This document shows positions 32,860-42,716 of a DNA stretch of 64,000 bases, piece by piece; positions within the stretch are counted from its first letter, which is position 1; each line of letters starts with the position of its first letter. Location of the stretch: NCBI GenBank assembly GCA_015501595.1, contig JADNRX010000197.1, positions 39,747 to 103,746 of the forward strand, read 5' to 3'. The position numbers and the translations under genes were made by a program. Origin of the DNA: Hymenopellis radicata. Its lineage: Eukaryota; Basidiomycota; Agaricomycetes; Agaricales; Physalacriaceae. A model generated the notes under the pieces. That model worked only from the letters and a program-made list of their open reading frames with translations. It was not told the origin of the DNA and made no database searches.

Positions 32860-33005
32860 GACTTTCGAATTTTTGGGAGTGTTTGGATCGTTAGGAAAGG
32901 GGATTGACGTGTTAGGATGGGTAGGAAAGGGAATTGACGTGTTAGGATGGGTGTATTCGTGGGCAAGCTCGTAATAAGCAGCAAGATTGCTTGTATGATA
33001 GTTCT

Positions 33006-33041
33006 TGGACTACATTGGGAAGTTCCCAATGTGTCCACCTT
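33006..33041 (-). other. Primer-binding region with a palindrome next to the 5' LTR
   Basis: Immediately inside the 5' LTR the minus strand reads AAGG then TGGACACATTGGGAA. A primer site complementary to a tRNA CCA end should begin with TGG, as here. The same bases form a palindrome: ACATTGGGAA and TTCCCAATGT abut, and TGGAC/GTCCA flank them. The primer tRNA cannot be named from the sequence alone. Confidence 0.5.
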
Positions 33042-33432
33042 TGTAGGGTATCGTACGGAACGATAGCCTACGCGAGGGCATTCTTCCCGGGTGCGTCCGA
33101 GCGGAACTGAGGTGTACGCGTTCGTGTACAGAAACAAGAAGAAGAAAAGTAAAGCCGGTATAGGTCCAGAACCTGTAGTGGTGTTAGTTGCTTTAAAGAG
33201 CTCAGAGGATCTACCAGTTATCGTTACTCGGCGTTGACTAACGTTGAGAATGAAGATGATGGTAAAAAGGTGAATTCTACAGCACGTTGTACGTGCATGT
33301 AAGTACATGAGGTATTGTAATACTCATGAGTCATCGTAACCGAAAGAGGAAAATCGTAATCTAATCGTAACAGTAAAAGTAACCACGCGCGGAGTGAATC
33401 ACAAGTACCTAACCCTCGTATAACATCTTACA
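33042..33432 (-). repeat. 5' LTR of the chromovirus (391 bp)
   Basis: Partner of 21690-22081, one base shorter in an A-run. It carries T or A at many sites where the other LTR has C or G of a CpG, and the reverse at a few sites. Confidence 0.92.
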
Positions 33433-34401
33433 CTTATATGTGCCGATATACCTGTCTTATGTTGCTACAAGTTGTTGTGAAACTCAACAAAGCTCAAACA
33501 AGGAGGAAAATGCACATAATATATATAATTTAACTACATAGTATATATACTATATGTAGAGCATGTATCAAAAGGGGAATCTACATCTGTCACTAGACTG
33601 ATTCCTGTGTCGTTGAGCTGTATCCAGTTGCTGATGATAATATTGCCCTTGTGCTTGCTAGCCACATACTAGTGTGCCAATGGTCAGAAAGATGCGACAT
33701 CAAGGTGGTGAAACACGTATCAGAGCCTCCGGGTGATGGTAGATGTGTGAGTACTGCAGACGGGCATCCCCAACGGTTGTACCAGCAGTCGTCGTCGAGG
33801 CTTACATGAGTTCGTCCCAGAGTCCACTCATCTGCAGTGTGCAGTCCAGAGGGAAGCGAGAGGCGCACAGTCGATGCAAGAGGTGTGGAGATGATCGCGA
33901 GCAGTCAGGAAATGACTTGGTGAGAGGAAGAGTTCGTCGGGCTCTCTGGCATGTCCCGCGAAGCTGTGGCCCCGTCGTATGGAATGAAAGTGGCGGTAAT
34001 GAAGGAGCCGCGGGGTTATGTCCGTGCTGCGATGAATGGGATCAGTGCCTCGCCAATCCATTGATGTGATCTGGATCTGGCGAGGGTATCTGCGCGAGGG
34101 TGTGCGACTCATCTGGATGATGGAACACAGTCGCCGGAAATTCGAAGCACGCTTCGCTGTGGCCAAATGCGGGTAATGGTTGACGGAGAGGCTTGTAGTC
34201 GTTGATACGTTGTATTTGGGTGGGCAGTCCAGCGCAGCTTCTTGGGTGAGACGTTGATGCGAGAAAAATGGCGGATATCAAGGACTAATTGAACACGAAA
34301 CTACTATAACCGTGTTCGAGGCTCAGCAAATGGGCGAAAAACATTGGCACAAAACGTACCTTCGAAGCAACTCGTTCTTCCTTCTTCCCGGGCCAGCTTG
34401 C

Positions 34402-34560
34402 CTAGCATACCATAGCAACGCCGTCAAAATCCCAAATCATAGCGGCATCTCCAACGACCTGCAGGATTTCATCCGTGCCTTCGAAGATTCGAAAAAAATC
34501 CATGCTTAGCTTGGATGGTGCAAGAACGGCTCTCTTCATTGGGTCGAGGTGCCGTGCGCG
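34402..34560 (-). pseudogene. Possible acyl-CoA dehydrogenase C-terminal fragment
   Basis: A minus-strand frame reads LSMDFFRIFEGTDEILQVV. The string RIFEGT(N/D)EIL is the signature near the C-terminus of very-long-chain acyl-CoA dehydrogenases, where the Glu-Gly region contacts FAD. Nothing upstream in frame resembles the rest of the enzyme, so this would be an isolated exon scrap. Ten residues could still be chance. Confidence 0.3.
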
Positions 34561-36864
34561 ATTGCCCAGTGCATCGTTATTGGAGTGCAGAGCGAGGCAG
34601 AAGTAAGAGGACTCGAATGGGAGTGATGCGTGCCGCCCACGTTGGTGGGGCTTACGCATCGCCGTTGATGCCACATCACTATCGCTGTCGCCGTCGTTGC
34701 CATGGGCAATACTAGTGGACATGAATGAATGAAAAAATTACAAGAAAAAATACGTATGATATCTGTTTCCAAAAGTACTAGTAGGGGTGTCGACGGACGA
34801 GCATGTAGGAGGCGGAGGGTTCCGAGGCACAAGCTCGTCGACGCTGTCCCCGGGGTCATGGTTGTGGACTTGTAACGGTCGCAGTGGCGGTGACGGCCGT
34901 TTCGTAGCATCGTAGTCGCCATTATTGCTGCTGTAATAAAATACAGCAAAAGGGCAGCACATTGGCGATGCCGCATATCAGCAGACAGCACGGCGTAAAA
35001 CGGAGCATAAACGTTGTTGAATAGTGACGGGGTTGACTAGCGAAAGAACGGCTTGATGGTGGTGGGAGGGAACCAGCTTCGATCAATCGTTCGGATCGGA
35101 CATACACAACGAGCTCGTCGACGCTTGGGACAGCGACAACGGGCTTATTCCAGGTGGGTTCCCGCAAAAGAATGAGTTGAGTAAACCAGAGTGTAAACAA
35201 TAAACAGAAACATACTGAAAGCACCGGCGCCAGCAGACGACGACGCCACTTCCACCTGCTTGCATCCTTGCAGAGCCTGCTGCTGTCTATGGATAGGGTG
35301 CTGGTAAAGAGCTGGTGGTATATGTTGTCCGTAGGCTAAGCGCACAGAAGGCGCAATGATGATTGAATTTTCCGGATATTGGATCTAGAACGAATGGTCA
35401 AAGACCTCGGCGGCGTCGTTCAACACCGTCGAGGCCGTGTAAGTCAACATTGAAAAGAAGCACATACCTAGGTTGTTGCCCCAGTGCTGCTCATTTGATG
35501 TAGCTCTCTGTCCTTCTGCCGGGAGAAAAGTGCGATATCCTCCTGCTCTTGCCCTCGCAGGGATCTTATGAGTCGCGGTGACAGTCTCAACGACAGCATA
35601 TTTGATGATCTGCTACCCGTTGTCTGGGGATTACGCAGCGATTCGTCCTGGAGGGGTGCAGCGGCTTGGTGAGAGGTCGAAGGGAGACGACGCAAAGTCA
35701 GTCTCCATAGAAGATGATGGAAAATCGGTCTCCCCGATACAACGCAACGACTCAAAGTCGGTTGATGCTGCCGTATCGTTGCTACTGATAACCGGGGCCA
35801 TCCTGAGCATGGTGCTCATTGATGGTGGAGGTAAGAAGGAAAGTGATCGAATTCGATCAGTTGAATCCAAACACTGTTCGGATTCATGGTTTACGTCGCC
35901 GCCACTAATTCTGGCCGACCTCAACAATAATCCTTCTCTGAGAAGACAGAGATAATGATATTGGATATATCCCAAGCAAATTTTGAGGAGCCGGTGCTTT
36001 GCAACGAGCTAAAATGCTCGTTGTATACGGATGCGAATGGGATACTTGCTATGTAAGCAAGTATCCGCCCATTCCTTCCAGGGCTGCTTTCAAAAATGGC
36101 CTAGATTTACACTAGCAATGTAGGGCGAGATATCCCGATAGTTGTTTGGGTATTCCGGGCTCTTCGTCGTCGTCGTTCCGAGCGACGTTGAGGATGCTCC
36201 GAGCTCGATCCGGCAAATGCCGGATCGTGATCAGAGCCCTTTGCTCATCGTCGCTCGTCTCTTACCACCATGTCACATCCACGATGACGCCGCATCCAGC
36301 CTCAGACTTCTGTCTGTGCCACTCTTATTATTCTACCCGCTGGATCCTGAGACGCGTCTCCACGGCTTCCAACAGCCATGGATGACGTTCGACTTCATTA
36401 TTCGCGGCAGTAAGACCTCTAACAACGAGCCTGCCGCGCCGCGCAACATGGAAGCGCCGTAGCGCTAGGACAGCTCAGGCTAATGCCATTCTGCCATCGC
36501 AGGCTTCAAGCACGTTGAGTGTCTTCACGTCTTCCAGCAGCTGCGGATGACCCATCTTGCGTAGTACCGGGCACCTCAACACGCCAGCGCCGTTTCATCA
36601 GGAGGACTCATCATGCTACAGCAAACCCTCGCTCTGTGGCATGCAGGCTTCAAGCATGGTCTTGGGTTGCATTGCGGGGCCGCATTGTCTGCTGGAACAC
36701 GGTGCGGTTTGGTACGTTCTTCTGATTTATTTTATTTCTATTCTTTATTTTTGACGGCGTACATCAACACCGCCTATAACCCAGTGGTATCGCTGTATCA
36801 TTATTCCCTCTCCCAAGTTCCCATTCCTGCACTGATTCCCCTTCCCCAAGTCCATTTGCCGCCA

Positions 36865-36893
36865 GCACGTGAGGCCATGTATGCCTCACGTGC
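36865..36893. repeat. Inverted repeat with two CACGTG boxes
   Basis: GCACGTGAGGC and GCCTCACGTGC face each other across 6 bases. Each half contains an E-box-like CACGTG. It may be a protein-binding palindrome; no gene sits close downstream. Confidence 0.45.
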
Positions 36894-37393
36894 CGGTTGG
36901 TTTAAATTCTGATTGGGATGATCGGACGACTTATTCTCTTACCACTACCACCTCCCGACTGCTGCTATGCGCACAGTCGCCCACTCGGCGTTGCTTTATG
37001 CACGTCAACCAGTGGTCCTCCTTTGTGTACATCACCTTCGACAGATTTTGGGTAGTGTCAAGGTCGGGATTTTGCCGTCATGTCGTTAGGTGTGTAGCTT
37101 GGTTTTTCTTGGTTGTACTCTCTAAAAATTTCTCCCCATTCGTGTCTTATCCAGACACCGCTTGAGCACGATGATGGCCTCACCAAGCACGACGACCCCA
37201 CTGAGGATGATGGACGACTCAACTGAGGATGATGGACCTCAGACGACTCGACTGAGGATGACAACCGACGAGGACGAGTACCTACGAGGACGAGTACCTT
37301 GACGACGACACCGAGGACCCGGACCCGGACGAGGACCATTGTTGTGGACGAGGCTACTGACGACATGGATGAGGATACGGTCACCATGGCTGA

Positions 37394-37843
37394 CTCAACG
37401 AGGACGAGGACGAGGATACCAAAGGCGCCATTGAGGATGGCGCCAGTAAGGATGAGGGCATCAGTGAGGATGAGGATGCCAGTGAGGATGCGGACGCCAG
37501 TGAAGATGAGGACGCGAGCATGGGTGAGGATGAGGATACCAGCGCGGATGAGGATGAGGATACCAGCGCGGATGAGGATACCAGTGCGAATGAGGATGCA
37601 CGTAAGGATGGAGATGAAAACAGTGGGAACGAGAGTAGCAAGGATGTAGTGATGGGCAAGGATGCTGCGGCGCATGAGGATGCTGCGGCGTGTGAGGATG
37701 GTATGTTGTGTGGGGACGCCGTGATGCGTAAGGATGAGGTGACGTGCGACGATGATATACTGGGCAAAGATGCTGCAGACCGGTATCCCGACATCATGAT
37801 GACAGTTGTAAACGGCAAAGAGGTTTGGGAGCTCCTAGATTAG
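37394..37843 (+). CDS. Acidic repeat ORF (Glu/Asp-Ser-Ala)
   Basis: An open frame encodes about 150 residues built from imperfect units such as EDEDASEDADASEDEDA and DEDTSADE, then DAAAHEDAAACEDG, and ends YPDIMMTVVNGKEVWELLD. Codons are strongly GAG/GAT-biased, reflecting a GAGGAT(GCC) repeat at DNA level. Upstream the repeat continues in other frames from about 37170, so slippage has shifted the frame. It ends 78 bp before the recombinase start and may be a former upstream exon or a separate gene. No function can be assigned. Confidence 0.4.
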   Translation, partial: LNEDEDEDTKGAIEDGASKDEGISEDEDASEDADASEDEDASMGEDEDTSADEDEDTSADEDTSANEDARKDGDENSGNESSKDVVMGKDAAAHEDAAACEDGMLCGDAVMRKDEVTCDDDILGKDAADRYPDIMMTVVNGKEVWELLD

Positions 37844-37920
37844 GAGTATGATACTGTTTGGCTTGCCCCTCTTTCTTGTTATATTGGTGCATGTACGTAG
37901 CGTGTTGTTCTTAATATTCA

Positions 37921-39546
37921 ATGACGATGTCTGAACCGTGTCCTACACCCTTTCCTGGTGTTCGTGATGTCCTTTCTCCTTTGCACAAAGATGCCCCCGC
38001 TCGGGGTGAGATTGAAGAGGATATCGAGTGCGAGCAGCAGACCTTACCTGTTGCGGAGGCGGTTGATGGGGATGGAGATGCTGTTATAGATAGAGAGGAC
38101 GCTGATGAGGAGGGTGGCATCAACGAATTGATTGACAATTTACGCAAGGCTTCAAAAGGGGTAAAGGACTCAACTGATGCTACGTACCAATCGGTACCAA
38201 TCGTGCGTAGATACACACCAACTGTTCACTGAAACTGATATTACATTTAGACTGCTTAAACAATTCAAGACGTTCGCAGTTACGAATCGATTGCGAGGGA
38301 GTGAAGAGGAGATATTCGTCAAGAACCCGCCAAAGGACACTCCGTGGTGTATTGTGGCGTGGATAATGCATGAGTAAGTAGTTTTACCTACATCTAAGCC
38401 GATCTATAACCTATACAGATGTGATGAAATCCGGCTTGATGGCACTCTGCAGCCAGAATCTGAAGTTCGGTCTTCATATAGTCATGCACAGAAGATGCGA
38501 GCGGCAATGACTTACGGCTTCGGACGTTATATTGGACTGAGCAGCAAGATGCCATGGCAAGAGAGCGCGGCAAGTCCTGATACATATATCGGGAATCCCT
38601 CAGTATCAGAACCTGTATCATCATTTATGCTAGGCTTGGGCAAGCGAAAGGTAGCACGCGGAGAAGTACCAACAAGTGCGCGTGCTATCACCCAGTTATG
38701 GTGTTTCTTTTACTTATAGCGAGAATGTCATGTCATCACAACTATAGGCAGATCTTCTTCGCTTGTACCAGTTCAATACTGTGGCGCACAGCCCCGACGA
38801 TACAGAGACTAACTGGGCTGGACCTACCACACGTCTTCTCGCCCAGGCGATCTATACAATTGCATTTGTATGCCTGTTGCGCATCGACGAAGCTCTAAAG
38901 ATCCAGGTACATGATATCCAGCTTACAAATGATATGGGTAACGGTCGACCGGGATTCATTCTTACATTACCATTCTGAAAAACAAGTCAATTTGGCAGTA
39001 AGTCATGGCCATTCTACTCTAGCCCTACTTATAGCCCAAACTTCCAGAAATCCAGCCTTTCTATCTGTATATGTTTCCTTCGGAGATGGCACATCTTTGT
39101 CCTGTCCATGCCTTAGCTGCCTACCTGGAGCATACAAGGATTGACACGGGCTACCTATTTCGGAAGATTGATAAGAGGGACCGCTCGATTATTCAGAAGA
39201 ATGAGCCAATGGTAACTTGTTTTGTACTTATCATGTATGCTTGCACTTACAAACTTTGGTAGTCTTCGGAAGTGTTCCTTGAAATCTTTCGAACAAACCT
39301 TCTTGCGTACGGTACTCACTCTTTCCGCCGGGGGGATGTCAATGGCTCTCAACATCGATGAGGTGGCCCCTTCGTCAGATATGTGAATGGGGAGGATGGA
39401 ATACAGAGTTCACGCACTTGACTATTGTCAAGTACCTGATCTCATGGAACGACAATGCTATGTTATCCTGCAGCGAATTCTTCGACCTGAACAGAGCTCC
39501 TACAACAAAATGTTGGATATGTGGACGCTCGTGCCACTGCGCTTGA
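37921..39546 (+). pseudogene. Tyrosine recombinase (Crypton-like), decayed
   Basis: Exons that fit: 37921-38183, 38251-38373, 38419-38700, about 38752-38997, 39048-39211, 39263-39546. After an acidic N-terminus come a helical DNA-binding segment (SSYSHAQKMRAAMTYGFGR) and a catalytic domain. Its conserved Arg is in CLLRIDEALKI, the H-x-x-R box is in YGTHSFRRG, and the likely nucleophile Tyr is in TIVKYLISWND. It ends in a Cys-rich tail (CWICGRSCHCA). Such recombinases are abundant in agarics and resemble Crypton enzymes. Lesions: a TGA at 38976-38978 where the context wants Arg; a run of six G at 39330-39335 that is one base short, shifting the frame inside the HxxR box; and a splice near 38700 that I could not phase. 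It is therefore inactive. Confidence 0.75.
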
Positions 39547-39620
39547 GAATGTATGATAAGTAGTCTACTAATTATTAATCTACGATAACATCGCTACTCT
39601 ACGCTGCAGACACAATTCTA

Positions 39621-41415
39621 CTAGTCGTCATCCTCCTCATCATTATTCTGAAGCCCTCGCTTCTTACAGTATGCACTCACAATCTTAGCAGGCTCCGACA
39701 TCACCACGCGGCACTGTTTCTTAGAGTTCCAGTATTCAAACTCCTTCGCAAAACCCTCCGACCCGTATTCTATCCTGATCTCCTCCGCCCTCTGTGCGTC
39801 TCTCGTCTTACGCTCAGAAAGGAGTTCCGCGCAGATCTTCGTGAACGACATCCTCCGACCAGTATCCAATATGAACCGAGTCCAAAACTGGTCTGCACCG
39901 AGGTCATTGTAAGCCTTCATGAAATACTACACCGGTAGATCAGGATATGTTGTAGAGTATAGGGCAGATAGCTTACATGCCAGTTAAGCCACATATTCTT
40001 GAGTCTTTTCCACTCTTGCCCATGCTCCTTGTTATAAACGTATAGCTGCTTCCAGTATCGGAGAGGTATGGGACGCGACTGAATGCAGATGGGGAAACCA
40101 GTCGCCGGCGGATCTCATAGGTCACCATCAGACCAGACTTTGACTAAATCATCTGGGTTCTCTGCGTAACGAACAGGTACAGTCGCTGGAATCTCGGAAT
40201 CCGCAAATGAGAAGGACTCTCCGTTGACGAAGGTGATGGAGCGTGTCAGAGCAGGGCGTGGAGACGAAGCGGAAATATCAGGGATAGCATCTATGGTCGC
40301 AGCTCTCGATACAGACGCAGCGGCTGGGCCCTCGGTTGTAGATACAGTTGAAGCCGTAGATGTGGAGGCATTCGGTGATGAAGCCGGCCCTGACAACGAG
40401 CATTCAGATGATGGTGGGACGTGATTCGCAGAAGGTAGTGGAAGAGGATGCGATGGTGATGGCTGAATGAACGTCGTCGAACTGGATAGTACTAAGAGGC
40501 CTTCGCGTCGCAAATTTGACACAACGGCACCAGAGATGGAATTGATGAGCTCCTCAGTGCTTTGCAGCGCCTATACACATATGAGATTACTTGATAGAAT
40601 ATTGAACGATGCACATTCACAGTTTGATTCTGGATCAAAGGACGAGTTGACGACGACGGCAAATGAGTATGCCGAGGTTCGACAAGGCGCTTACGCTCTT
40701 CGCGCACCATATCCATGACATGCTTGGCCTGAAGAATGTTAGTATACCAACTGAAGAGAATATTGAGAAAGTACCCAGGGAATGACGTTCTGTTTCTCTT
40801 CCTCTGTTCGTGTATCCCTTGAGCGTTCTACAGGAAAGTTTTGCTGAGCCCTAGTATTCTCAGCGGCTGCAGCGATACGCGTCTGGTGAACATTGAGCTT
40901 CCGTTTCTTCTTTGGGGCAGTTGAGATGGTCGAGTCGAGAGGTATGGAGGTGGTTGGCCGCGAAACCGCAGTGTTGATAATCCAGTCGCGAGATCCTTTG
41001 TGATTGCGAAGTGCGCCGGGTAGAATGCTAAAGTCGATATCAATAATATGAACACCTAATACAGACAGTACGCACGCGTTCAGCCAGTGCTCATGTCCTT
41101 TCTCACTGAACTCAAGAATACGTTCGACAAGCACCGGCTTGTTTCCAGTCGAGTCAAGATTAAAGTCCCTGCAACGAGATCGGAGGTCTGGAAGCTTTAA
41201 TGAATGTCTTGAGGAAATGTCAGCAAGTGAACCGAAAAGACAAAGGGAGTAATATACATATCGAGCTCCTCAACGCGAAGGATTCATGTTTCGTCGCCGG
41301 CGGCGGGCTTGCACGGCAGCTGGATATAGCGAGACGCCTTGGGTGGTGCTTTGCGTTTCTTGGGAGTAGCGGTGACTGGAAGCGCGACTTGAACGAGTCT
41401 TGCAATGTCTCCCAT
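39621..41415 (-). pseudogene. SAP-domain protein, probable partner of the recombinase, decayed
   Basis: Minus strand, starting near 41415 (MGDIARLVQVALP, then a basic KKRKAPPK patch). After an intron starting near 41230 comes a SAP-like motif (LPDLRSRCRDFNLDSTGNK, then VLVERILEFSEKG), a helix-extended-helix DNA-binding fold. Then a nuclear signal (PKKKRKLNVHQTR), a Ser/Thr/Pro-rich stretch (40520-40120), and a C-terminal domain across two more introns (RYWKQLYVYNKEHGQEW; FWTRFILDTGRRMSFTKI). It ends in an acidic tail at 39621. Introns are GT-AG and 45-60 bp. One lesion is seen: TGA at 41284-41286 where CGA would keep the frame into ILRVEELD. It stands tail to tail with the recombinase, 74 bp apart. 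Confidence 0.6.
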
Positions 41416-42716
41416 ACTGCCTGCAAGCAGCGCGACCACCGTCATCGCGAAGATGAACAGGCCAAAGAGAATGGCGCCCGCCGTTGCGAGCTGAATATTA
41501 TCATATTGATCGGAAACACTATAAGTTGTGGGTACGCGGTGAGTAAATGAGCGAAATAGTGATATGAGATCCAAAATAAGGAAGAAATAAGGCCCGGAGG
41601 CGCGTCCAGAGCGATAAAACGGTGAATAGCAAGTGTAAAACAGTAAGAAATAAGAATGGAGGGGCCACGGAGGCAAAATGAAGGTGGGACGGAGGCAAAA
41701 GGTGGCGAGCCAGCTCGCAGATGTCAGCGACAACGACGATCGAAAGAGAGTAGACAGCGACCGGCGTCTAAGCAGAGCGCTTAGCCAAACACGAGGACAT
41801 TCTCTGAAATGTCTGTGTTTCTGCCGAAAGAGGACCCTGCGCGGCAGCCAGATCGACCGATCCGACGTGACACGAAAGTCATTCTCCGGATAGAAGTTGG
41901 AAGGAAGCACTCAAAAGTCAAGTTCCGCTGCCCCTGACAAGTTTTTGCGATGGAAGTGCGGACAAGATTTCTCATCAGAATTTGTCATTTGGAGTTGATC
42001 TCGATCTTTTGATTCAGATCTGAGATGAGCTCAAGAAAAATCAAGGGCCTTCTTCCTTATCTCCCTCAACTTGAACTTCCAGTCGGATTGAAACATAACG
42101 CTTTTCTAACGCTAGCTATAGGAGCTTGACAAGGATACACTTTCAACGAATCTTGAACCTACCTTGGTCGGTTGGTTGAGATCGATCTGGATTAGGCAAA
42201 CCTTTGGCTATTCAGCTTCTGCGTTCGGCATGAAACGAGGTAGAGGAACTAACTGTCTGCGTTTCTGCTCTAACTTGATATCTAGCGGATTTTATTGTGG
42301 CTGCAGGCCAGCAGCCACGCCCTCAAAGTCTTTTGTTTTGTGATGTTCTCCAATGGTTCATTGTAATGCTTCTCCTCTTCCTCAGTCCCCTTATCTTGGC
42401 CGCAATACTCTCTCCTCATCTAGTCTACATTGTCTTACATCTACTCTCGACTGAGGGCCTCGACTCGAACCAATGCTCCTTACCACTCGCGTTGACCGTC
42501 TTCTACGCCCACTCTGTGGCTTTGAACTTTGCTCTAGGTACGTGTCCATCTCAAGTAACGAAATTTACATTCTTCTCTTCATCAGGCTCTTGGCTTTTTT
42601 ATAAGCCTTTAAAGCTGGACCAAATTTTTCACCATCACCCTCATCGCTACTCTCGGTCGCATTGGTCTCAGGCGCGACTGGATCGATTGAGACGATATCT
42701 GAGCACAGGAACTCCG
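41416..42716. other. Region between the SAP gene and the dioxygenase gene
   Basis: Probably the two divergent 5' regions. A minus-strand frame (41910-41416) upstream of the SAP start contains a hydrophobic run (ATAGAILFGLFIFAMTVVALL) that could be a membrane helix in an extended N-terminus or chance. From 42297 a plus-strand frame is open but low in complexity. No recognisable domain. Confidence 0.35.

Larger units (their letters stand above)
21690..33432 (-). mobile_element. Ty3/Gypsy chromovirus, near complete, 11.7 kb
   Basis: Two LTRs of 392 and 391 bp (21690-22081 and 33042-33432) bound the element and are about 97% identical. On the minus strand the order is 5' LTR, a primer-site region with a palindrome, a broken gag, a long pol ORF ending in a chromodomain, an extra 1002-residue ORF, a purine-rich tract (AGTAGGGGGACAT) and the 3' LTR. 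The flanking 5-mers (GGCCC left, CTTAT right) do not match, so the target duplication is lost or the copy has recombined. This is a fungal genomic transposon. Gag contains frameshifts, so this copy is probably not autonomous. Confidence 0.93.
33433..37393. other. Gene-poor stretch with scattered remnants
   Basis: Many short frames on both strands but no continuous gene model. Noted within it: a minus-strand segment resembling the C-terminal motif of acyl-CoA dehydrogenases (34560-34402), a hairpin GATACTTGC/GCAAGTATC (36040-36064), a perfect inverted pair around CACGTG (36865-36893) and AT-rich tracts near 33520. The first 100 bp after the LTR are AT-rich. Confidence 0.4.

Noticed and set aside
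21685..33437. 5-bp target duplication for the chromovirus
   Set aside because: The flanking 5-mers are GGCCC and CTTAT, which do not match.
41416..41910. Membrane protein upstream of the SAP gene
   Set aside because: One hydrophobic run in a short frame that overlaps the likely 5' region. No second helix or start context supports it.
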